A stretch of DNA of 11,060 nt from Pinguiococcus pyrenoidosus (Eukaryota; Sar; Pinguiophyceae; Pinguiochrysidales; Pinguiochrysidaceae). Shown here piece after piece: positions 1 to 6,587 of the stretch. Under the pieces are notes generated by a model. It made no database searches. It was given only the letters and a program-made list of their open reading frames with translations, and was not told where the DNA came from. The stretch spans positions 1,462-12,521 of the forward strand of contig JAAMXY010000055.1 in assembly GCA_019677205.1 (NCBI GenBank), in the 5' to 3' direction. Both the position numbers and the translations under genes were made by a program. Within the stretch, counting starts at the first letter, position 1, and each line of letters opens with the position of its first letter.

Positions 1-240
1 GAGCCCGTAGCGGAGCCCGTGGCCGAGCCCGAAGCGGAGCCCGTGGCCGAGCCCGAAGCGGAGCCGCAACCGGAAGCGGAAGCTGTCGTCGAACCTGAAC
101 CTGAAGCTGTCGCTGAAGTGGAAGCCGCAGCTGACGCCGAACCTGTCGCTGAGGTCGCAGCGGAACCCGAAGCCGAACCCGAAGCCGAACCTGTCGCAGA
201 GGTCGCAGCGGAACCCGAAGCCGAAGCGGAAGCCGACGTC
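1..240 (+). repeat. Degenerate EPEAEPVA-type coding repeat
   Basis: The frame starting at base 1 encodes tandem variants of Glu-Pro-Glu-Ala and Val-Ala-Glu-Pro, ending in a run of seven glutamates at 241-261. The DNA repeats are imperfect, alternating gagcccgtggcc and gaacccgaagcc type units. The result is a strongly acidic, probably disordered segment whose length is likely to vary between strains. It continues upstream of the window. Confidence 0.85.
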
Positions 241-2005
241 GAAGAGGAGGAGGAGGAGGAGGTCGCGAGTCCGGATGCCGGCGGCGAAGTGGTGGAGGTA
301 GGCCAGCCGTTTTGGCTGATGCTAGCGTAGCGTGGCTCCTGAACCTGCATAGGTGTTCCAAGTCGTAGGCGCCCTAGAAAGCCGCCTGTCGCAGATGCTT
401 GAAGTGCCCGACGACGCGGAAGTTGAGAAGGCGGAGCTAGAGCTCCCGCTGGAGGACCCGCACCGCGCTGACCCCTCCGCGGGGCACCTTCGCCTCCGCA
501 GGCCAGCATGACCACTCTGCCGCCGGAGCCCTCGGCTCCCGTGGAGGAGCCGGAAGAGGCGGAACAACCTACGGCGGCGGCGGCGGCGGCTGCTGCCAAC
601 CCTTTCGACGACGCCGAGGCGGGGGCCAGCAACCCCTTTGACGAGGACGGCCCTTTGGAAGACGTGGTGATCTCTCCGCCGGCGCAGGAGCCGCCTGCCG
701 CAGAGCTGGACGCCGCCTTCGAGGCGCCAGAGGGCTCGGATGCCGGCGTCGACTTCGACGACGTGTTCAAGCCGGACGTGGAGCAGTTCGAGCAGCATCC
801 GGCGGACCAGGTGGCGGAGCCGGAGCCGGAGCTCATGGACTTCGCCGATGGCGCCGTTCCGGAGGTCGGCAGCGACTCGCCGGCCGCGGCGCCCTGGGAG
901 ACCGAGCCGGACTTCCTCGGCTCGCAGCCCGTGGACATGTACGAGGGGCCGCCGCCGGAGCCCGTCGATGCGAACCCCTTCGACGACTACGTGTTCGTGA
1001 ACGAAGTGCCCGCGGAGACCCCCGCGGGGGAGCCGGATGCCGAGCAGGAAAAGTAGGTTCTCCGCCGACCGCGCAGTGGAAGCTTGCGGCAGCTCACCGG
1101 CGCTTGCGTTTCCCTTCTCTCGCTTTCCACCCTCCTTCGTGTGGAAATCTCTCTTCCTCAACGGCATGCAGGCTGGAGAGCTTCCTGCAGGGCGAAGCTT
1201 ACCCGGAAGCGGTGCCGGAGCCGGCGCATGGCTTCGAGCCCACCGTGTCGTCCATCGCCGAGGAGGGCCCGGAGGTGGCCAAGCCGGAGTCGGAAGGCGG
1301 CAGCCTCTTCAAGCGCGTCTTTGCGCAGCTTATGACCCGCGTCCAAGAAGTCTCCAGTCCCATCATCTCCGAAATCTACTCCAAGGTTCGCCCCAGTGTC
1401 CGTCCCCCCCCTGCGCGTGATTTGACTTTCTCGCGCCAGAACACGCCTAAGCGAAGAGCCCTTCTCCACCTCCCCAGACGGCGCCGCAGGTCGAGAAGGT
1501 CTACGTCGTGGTGTCGGAGAAGCTGGAGCCGGTTGTGGCCGTGGTGTCGGAGAAGCTGGAGCCAGTGGTGGCCGTGGTGTCGGAGAAGCTGGAGCCGGTG
1601 AAGGACAAGGTCACAACGTACGTCATGATCGCCGGCGAGAAGGTGGCCGAGAACCCGCACGTGCAGAAGCTGTACAGCACGGCCATCGTGCCCGTGGTGG
1701 ACAAGGTCGTCGAGAAGTTCGAGATCACCTTCGAAGGCGACAACAAGGACGTCGTCTCCGCCAAGGTGCTCGGCTACACAGCGAAGGTACGAGAAGAGCG
1801 TGGCATAGTTTTGTTTAGTTTTGTTCGGTGCAATTCGGTGCAATTCGGTGCAATTCGATTCGGTTCGGCTCGAGGAGGATCGTGCGCATCTCTGACGCCG
1901 TTGCACTCTGCATCGTAGATCCCTGTGGATTCCAAGTCGTGCACGTACATGGCGGGCGGCGTCGTCGCCTTCTATCTCATCACCAAGATGTCTTCGCGTA
2001 GCTAG
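1..2005 (+). CDS. Acidic NPF-motif protein with 11-mer amphipathic repeats (5' partial)
   Basis: I do not recognise a named family. Exons read from the sequence: <1-297, 502-1052, 1172-1385, 1478-1786, 1919-2005 (stop TAG). Phases match at every junction: 297/502 phase 0; 1052/1172 phase 2, rebuilding AAG (Lys); 1385/1478 and 1786/1919 phase 0. This gives about 485 residues plus an unseen N-terminus. In order the protein has a Glu/Pro/Ala/Val repeat tract (1-240), an Ala run, three NPF motifs each followed by Asp (598-606, 631-639, 973-981), a middle segment with few repeats, an 11-residue repeat VVSEKLEPVVA nearly three times (1508-1600), further Lys/Val-rich sequence, and a C-terminus with a short hydrophobic stretch (TYMAGGVVAFYLITKM). 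NPF motifs are known ligands of EH domains in endocytosis, and 11-mer amphipathic repeats are typical of lipid-surface proteins such as perilipins. A membrane or lipid-droplet-associated role is therefore inference. The exon structure is well supported except between 298 and 501, where an extra exon is possible. Confidence 0.72.
298..501 (+). other. Intron (or two introns around a small exon) in the NPF-motif gene
   Basis: The donor GTAGGC at 298 and the acceptor CTCCGCAG ending at 501 are both phase 0 and connect two acidic open frames. Without splicing, the upstream frame stops at 328-330 and the downstream frame has a TGA at 469-471. Inside lies a protein-like stretch in another frame at 353-421, which could be an extra phase-0 exon of 23 codons (introns 298-352 and 422-501). 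Its donor GTTGAG at 422 is weak. Confidence 0.6.
1053..1171 (+). other. Intron, 119 nt, phase 2, NPF-motif gene
   Basis: The donor is GTAGGT at 1053 and the acceptor is GGCATGCAG ending at 1171, preceded by a pyrimidine-rich stretch (1107-1160). Splicing removes an in-frame TAG at 1054-1056 and rebuilds a Lys codon from AA plus G. Confidence 0.8.
1386..1477 (+). other. Intron, 92 nt, phase 0, NPF-motif gene
   Basis: The donor GTTCGC at 1386 is weak. The acceptor CCACCTCCCCAG, ending at 1477, is strong. The flanking frames read ...EIYSK and TAPQVEKV..., and both are lost inside the interval. Confidence 0.72.
1508..1600 (+). repeat. 33-bp tandem repeat, 2.8 copies, encoding an 11-residue unit
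   Basis: Units at 1508-1540, 1541-1573 and 1574-1600 (partial) differ at only a few bases. Each encodes Val-Val-Ser-Glu-Lys-Leu-Glu-Pro-Val-Val-Ala. The near identity at DNA level indicates recent duplication. The 11-residue period matches an 11/3 amphipathic helix. Confidence 0.92.
1787..1918 (+). other. Intron, 132 nt, phase 0, NPF-motif gene
   Basis: The donor is GTACGA at 1787 and the acceptor is CTGCATCGTAG ending at 1918. It contains three tandem copies of a 10-bp unit (caattcggtg type) around 1830-1860. The downstream exon (1919-2005) gives the hydrophobic C-terminus. Confidence 0.75.
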
Positions 2006-2607
2006 GCGCGTGCTCTGTTTCTTCATCGGTTTGATGTTTGTCGTCCTAGGGACCGCTGTGTCCGTGTCTTGAGGCTGTGAGAGTGTGTGTAACCATGTCA
2101 AATCAAATCGACTGCGGCCATGGAATCAAGCTCTCGTGTCTTGCTGATTTGGCTGCCGGACTCCCTAGTTACCACGAAATGTGCGGCGGCTTCACAACTC
2201 TACTCAGTTATGTATCTATGCGCCGCGCCAGACCTCAGACGATAACCACAGATAGCTACATCGGTCCTCCCTCATGTATGTACAGCAGGACTCCGGAACG
2301 CGCGCACACTCTCTCCGTAAAACACCGCGACGTCCGGATGCCAAGCCTGAGAGACGAGGGATCCTTTCGGCGAGAGGAAAAAAACACTAGCTGAAACTAG
2401 CTGAAACACTGGGCGAAGGGGGAAGAAGGATTGCGAGACAGGATCTGACGGCAAGAAAGGCTTTGCCCAGAACTCGGAGGTGCGCGGAGTTCTGAGCCGT
2501 CTCGCAGAGCCTTCGCCGCTGTCTGCTCATAACTATGATGCTGATAAAAATAAGTGAAACTGCAAGATCACGGTGCGGAACGACAGAAGAGTCCGCGATC
2601 TGCCTAT
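2006..2607. other. Convergent intergenic region without a supported gene
   Basis: This 602-nt stretch separates the stop of the + strand NPF-motif gene from the stop of the - strand F-box gene, so it holds both 3' untranslated regions. I see only short shadow frames, a 10-bp tandem copy (ctgaaactag, ctgaaacact at 2391-2410), an A-run at 2378-2384 and one hairpin-forming inverted repeat at 2468-2494. No clear AATAAA signal was found on either strand. Confidence 0.6.
2468..2494. repeat. Perfect 8-bp inverted repeat, 11-nt loop
   Basis: CAGAACTC at 2468-2475 pairs with GAGTTCTG at 2487-2494. It lies between two convergent genes, nearer the 3' end of the - strand F-box gene. Any role in 3' end formation is speculation. 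Confidence 0.55.
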
Positions 2608-4846
2608 TCAAATGTAGTGCCCAGAGATGTGGTAGCCGTGGTGCACTTGGGTGGCGAGGTAGCGATGCGTCTCGCCGTATCGATTCTGCTCCATGAGCAC
2701 GTCTCCAACGAAGTCAACCACGGCATCCTGCGCCATGCCAATCGCATAGAGCTTGTTCTGCACGAAGGACACGTTCTCAAACCTTGCCTCCGAGGCGGCA
2801 AACATGCCAACGCCTGTTCGGCAAGAACACTCCGTGAGGATCCCCGGCGCAGAAGGAAACCGCAGAGACAGACAACCACATCGGCAGGGGACGCAGGTGC
2901 TTACCGGACCAACCGTTGCCGCAGATGCTGGAGTCCCGAAAGGTCACGGGGCCAGCGCCGTAGTTCAGCATGGAGCCACAGCCTTTGCAGCCATGCATGT
3001 CACACTTCTCGATCAGGACGTTCTGTGCGTCTTTCTTGACCATGATGCCGATGCCGTTCATGCCTGTCGCGGTCACGCCCACGCGCTTGAGTTGGACATC
3101 GCCCGTGTGAATCGAGACGGCGTGGCACGCGAAGCGCGTAGCCTCGATTCGCACGTTCTCTATTGTCGTGCCTTCTCCGCCAGCAACGATCTGCAGGGCG
3201 TCTCCCTCCGTGCTCCGGATCACGGTCTCGCGGCCATCAGCCGTCCTCGTCCTGACGTAAGCCACGAACACAAGTGAGCTGAGCCCCGCCTGCTTGCGGT
3301 CCTTCTTGGTTCTGCTATCGTCTTCCCTAGTCCTTACCCGACCACGTGGATTTTCTTGTCAACCTTGCAGCCACGGACGCGGTTTGCCCACAGCGCGCCG
3401 AAGCTCATCTCTCGTGGGATGCCCTCGTTGAAGGTCTCCGGCCACATCACGATGCGGATCGGGAACTTGAGGTCCGCGGGCACCCGCTGGACAGCGCCAT
3501 AGAGCGTGTCATAGTGCAAAGGCAGCACGATCTCTCGCCAAAGGAAGGGGCTCCGCCAAGCCTTGAAGAACGGCGCGTGGAGGATCTCAGCTTCAAGTGT
3601 TGAAGACAAGAGGCCAAGCGACGGCCCGCCGCTCCGTACCTGCCGAGCGTTGCGGCAGGAGCACGCGAGGGCGCCTCGGTCCTCCAAGTCCAGGAACTCC
3701 ATCGTGAGCGCCGGGATGAGCTCGTAGGTCTGCAGCGCCGAGGGAATCGACGGGTCCAACTTGCGCTTGCGGTCCCGATGGTCGAAGCTGAACTCCAAGC
3801 GCAGGCCAGGCGGCACGCAGAACTCCCGGATGCCGAAGTCGCCCAAGGCGCTCAGAAGCTTGCCCGGCTTGACCACGTGGAGCAGCAGCCACGTCTGCTC
3901 CGCAAAGACGCGGAAGCTCGTGTAGAAGAACAGGCCGATGCATTCCAGACTGCATCGGCGTTAGATGACGATAGTCCGCGTGGGAGAGGAGCGCTTCTGC
4001 AGCGAAAATGAGGAAAACGAAACCCACCTGAACCACAAAGTGGTGCGGAGAAACAACAGGTTGTGGCGCAGCCACGTCGAGACGGCCGAGGACAGCTGCT
4101 GAATGGCATCTAAGAGCGGCGTCTTCCTCGGCGGGGGCATCTGGTCGACGTCGCCTTCGAGCTCCGGGTCGAATCCTGCGGAAATCGAGTTAGCTGACGC
4201 GCCGGTGGCTTTGACTGCGACGCGCTTTGCACTTCGCAGTCGCTGCGAAATTCTGCGGAGAAATTCAAAAAGCGACTTCCGCTTTGCTCGTGGAATCCCG
4301 CACTTCGCGCTGCGTTTTCCGTCAGAATTCCGTCGATCTCGCGGCACTCAGGCTTCCAAGCGCTTCGCAGAGGTTCCCGCATGGCATCGCAGGTGCTTCT
4401 CGCGGCTGCCACGCAAGAGTAGAAGAGAATGCCAACGCACCTTCTGTAAAAAACTGTGGCGCTTGAACGACTTCATCTCCAACCGCCGTCGTTTCCATTC
4501 CTACGCGCGCAGCGGAGTTCAGTTTCCGCCGCCCCCACAGCCGCCCACTCCAAAGCAGTGGCTTCGCGCGCGGTGTCGCGCGCGAGGCGAGGCTTTCGGG
4601 CGGCAGAAGGCTGCAGTGCGGCCCGCCCAAAGCAGAACGAAGAGGGACCGGGTACCTGTGACGGCCCACTTGCTGTCCCAGCCCAGTTGTCGCTCCACGC
4701 ACTCCCCAGAAGCTATCGAAAGGCGTCGGTGAGGCCGACAGCGGCGGACCTCAGGTCTGTGGCGCGCGCAAGCGCGCACTCCGGAGTCTTACGCTGAGGT
4801 GTGTGCAGAGCGCCAGCAGGTTGCACAAAATCACTGAATTTGTGAA
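2608..4846 (-). CDS. F-box / right-handed beta-helix protein (FBXO10/11-like), start not located
   Basis: Exons in transcript order: 4846-4793, 4712-4656, 4175-4028, 3949-3338, 3251-2905, 2813-2608 (stop TGA). Phases match at all five junctions (1, 1, 2, 2, 1) and give 473 residues. An F-box-like motif lies at about residues 155-190 (around 3640-3745), with YELIPALTMEFLDLEDRG and then a CSCRNAR segment. After an LWREI segment the chain becomes a parallel beta-helix (about 220-473), with short turns rich in Ile/Val/Asn/Gly such as NVLIEKCDMHGC and ARFENVSFVQN. F-box proteins recruit substrates to SCF ubiquitin ligases, and FBXO10/FBXO11 combine an F-box with such beta-helix repeats. Assignment to that type is inference from architecture. 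The first two exons are short and rest on splice signals and phase only. No in-frame ATG precedes residue 47 (about 4145), so the true start is either there or in an unseen upstream exon. The upstream part of the long exon (residues 86-115) is hydrophobic. Confidence 0.68.
2814..2904 (-). other. Intron, 91 nt, F-box/beta-helix gene
   Basis: On the - strand the donor is GTAAGC (from 2904) and the acceptor is CCGAACAG (ending at 2814). The phase 1 junction rebuilds a Gly codon and joins two beta-helix segments. Confidence 0.82.
3252..3337 (-). other. Intron, 86 nt, F-box/beta-helix gene
   Basis: The donor GTAAGG starts at 3337 and the acceptor TTACGTCAG ends at 3252. The phase 2 junction rebuilds GGG (Gly). 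Without splicing, the frame stops at TAA 3336-3334. Confidence 0.82.
3950..4027 (-). other. Intron, 78 nt, F-box/beta-helix gene
   Basis: The donor GTGGGT starts at 4027. The acceptor GATGCAG ends at 3950 and is preceded by a branch-point-like CTAAC. The phase 2 junction gives AGT (Ser) and removes an in-frame TAA at 3963-3961. Confidence 0.82.
4233..4249. repeat. Short hairpin, 7-bp arms, 3-nt loop
   Basis: TTCGCAG at 4233-4239 pairs with CTGCGAA at 4243-4249 across TCG. It lies in the 480-nt intron. Related ttcgcag words recur nearby (for example around 4364-4370). Confidence 0.6.
4561..4588. repeat. Strong GC-rich hairpin, up to 12 paired positions
   Basis: A perfect 9-bp core (4564-4572 with 4577-4585) flanks the loop GTGT. 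Two more pairs outside it (4561-4562 with 4587-4588) are separated from the core by one T.G position, giving 12 paired positions on the + strand. It lies in the 480-nt intron of the - strand F-box gene, so in that transcript the odd pair becomes a C/A mismatch. Confidence 0.7.
4713..4792 (-). other. Intron, 80 nt, F-box/beta-helix gene
   Basis: The donor GTAAGA starts at 4792 and the acceptor CTTTCGATAG ends at 4713. The phase 1 junction rebuilds CCT (Pro). It contains an alternating GC hairpin (arms 4762-4767 and 4772-4777, four-base loop). Confidence 0.6.
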
Positions 4847-4853
4847 CTGTTTA

Positions 4854-5208
4854 TCAGGGTAGGATAGTCAGCGATATGTATTCAAAGTATGTTTCGCCGG
4901 GCTTCTTGGTAACGATTGGGTCGTGGGCTGGTGCCCCATTCAATCGGAGAACAACGCGGAAACAGCATCCAGGTTGCATCTGCCGCCGACCCGGGATTTT
5001 GAAAGGGTGAAGGAATTGGCTTTGGTCCGGTGACTCGATGTCTCCATCTATACTCTAATTTGATCCATTGGTCTCCGCCTGGGATCTCCAAGCTTGCCTC
5101 CATCATAATGCTCACTAGGACATACTCCCCAAGTGTGCAGGTTGTATGAAAGTTATGGTCCTTTCTACTGTATCGATTGGCCAGTTCCCCTTCCCAGCAT
5201 CCGTTTCA
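4854..5208 (-). other. Broken protein-like block of lower GC, unidentified
   Basis: Three - strand frames each carry plausible protein sequence over part of this block. One is open from 5205 to a stop at 4882 (segments such as GEYVLVSIMMEASLEIP and WIKLEYRWRHR). A second, at about 4979-4854, includes RVVLRLNGAPAHDPIV and GETYFEYISL and ends in TGA. A third, at about 5210-5115, includes ERTITFIQPAHLG and ends in TAG. The first two can be linked by a possible 55-nt intron (5034-4980, phase 0, weak donor GTCACC). The third meets the first by a frame change with no splice signal. GC in three 60-nt lines here is about 43-48%, well below the neighbouring coding exons. It may be extra 5' exons of the F-box gene, a decayed separate gene, or an inserted remnant. 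No family recognised. Confidence 0.4.
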
Positions 5209-5858
5209 TTCGCCCGGTGGTGGACATGCGGACAGGAAAAGGGAGTAATGGCAAGTAGATGCATCCAGAAACCGCCAGCTCTGTCCTCATTGGCCTCGCT
5301 GCGTCATCCCTTCAAGTACGCCACTTGCCTCGCCGCGTCTACGGCCGCAGCAAGCGCCGCCCCAGCTTCCACCTGTCGTGCAGTCCGCCACGTTCCATTG
5401 GCACGTTGTCTCCGCCAGGTACCCGCCGCTACCGGGGTACCCCGCGGCCTTCGGGTACTGGCATGGAGCCCCGTGCTTGCTTTGGAACGGCGTTGTTGTT
5501 GTTTCCTCCCCGTGAACAAAGAGCCGATCAGGCGAGGCCGGGGCCCGGGCGTCACGCCGCCGCTTCCTAGTCCGCGGTGCCCACGCGCCAGCCTCGCGAG
5601 CTGTCCTCTGCAGAAGTGCCGAGAAACAGCGCCTGAGCGCCGCCGCCGACGCGCGGAACGCATGGCCGCCGACGCGCGTGCCGAGCAGCCGCGAGGGAGC
5701 GTTCCTTCCTAGGCGCCTCTCCCAGGCCTCTCCGAACACGCCCCCAAGCGTCCCCGCCCTTCTCAGCGCCGGACCTCCCCAACCGCCCCTCGGATCCTCC
5801 GCCCGAGGCGGCCGTCTTATTTCGAGCGTTCGACAGCCCCAAAACGGCGCGCGACACC
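5209..5858. other. Upstream region of the RasGAP gene, no firm gene
   Basis: This probably holds the promoter and 5' untranslated region of the IQGAP-like gene. Because of the GC content, long open frames occur on both strands. One + frame, open from 5249 to TGA 5513-5515 without an ATG, reads protein-like (RYPPLPGYPAAFGYWHG). Its - strand mirror is equally plausible, so I call neither. A perfect 12-bp palindrome (CGGGGTACCCCG) sits at 5433-5444. No TATA box was recognised. Confidence 0.45.
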
Positions 5859-5863
5859 ATGAG
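5853..5863 (+). promoter_or_regulatory. Start codon context and five-base coding exon end of the RasGAP gene
   Basis: GACACC precedes ATG at 5859-5861, a favourable eukaryotic context, and the donor GTAGGC follows after AG. It is the only in-frame ATG in this exon. The alternative, ATG at 5955 read straight into exon 2 without splicing, is possible but lacks such a context. Confidence 0.6.
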
Positions 5864-6504
5864 GTAGGCGTCGGGAAGTTGGGGCCATACTTCACCCAAA
5901 AAATTCCGCCGCTCATTTTTTCGGGCGTCTCCCCCTTCACTGTTCGTGTCTCCCATGCGACTCCGTAGTCAACAGAGAAGGGGCAGTACCGGGCGAAGGG
6001 CGTCGCTTGTGCCCGGCGCCAAGCCGCCGCCGGTGCCGGGCATGGCGCACTCGGCCGTTCCCGCGGAGTTCGTGTCGCCGTTGTCGGACGCCTCGGCGTC
6101 GACGCGCTCAGGTGGCGCTCGCAGGAATGTAAGTGTTGTCACGAGTCCCTGCATGGAGGACCCGGTTCCGGCGGAAGCCTGGCTGGGATGGGAGAAAGCC
6201 GCGGGGCGAGACCAGGCGGTTTTGGTTGATTGATGGATGATGAGTGGTCCTCCATACGGAGGATTACAGCCGCGACGATGATGAGGATACGAAATGATGA
6301 TGAGGATGCAAAATGATGTTAAGGATACAAAATGATGATGAGGATACAAAATGATGATGAGGATACAAAATGATGTTAAGGATACACAATGATGATGAGG
6401 ATGACGCAAAATGATGCCGATCACGCGACCATGATGAGGAGGAGCATGAGGATGATTCGCATGACGATGAAGAGTGTCAACATCCGGATGAAATGCTGCC
6501 GAGG

Positions 6505-6587
<83 letters not shown>

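Larger units (their letters stand above)
4176..4655 (-). other. Long intron, 480 nt, F-box/beta-helix gene
   Basis: The donor GTACCC starts at 4655. The acceptor ATTTCCGCAG ends at 4176 and has a GCTAAC branch-like element upstream. Phase 1 rebuilds GGA (Gly). It is several times longer than the gene's other introns and contains several short inverted repeats and repeated ttcgcag/ctgcgaa words. No convincing exon was seen inside it on either strand. Confidence 0.6.

Noticed and set aside
322-1167. 281-residue open frame on the - strand
   Set aside because: Mirror of the GC-rich acidic gene: Arg/Leu-rich composition typical of antisense frames, and it crosses well-supported splice sites of the + gene.
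1830-1860. Tandem caattcggtg units as a possible regulatory element or mobile-element trace
   Set aside because: Only three short copies inside a supported intron; simple slippage explains them.
5287-5940. 217-residue open frame on the - strand
   Set aside because: Starts from GTG, overlaps the start and first intron of the RasGAP gene, and has GC-driven Arg/Gly/Ala composition; no recognisable domain.
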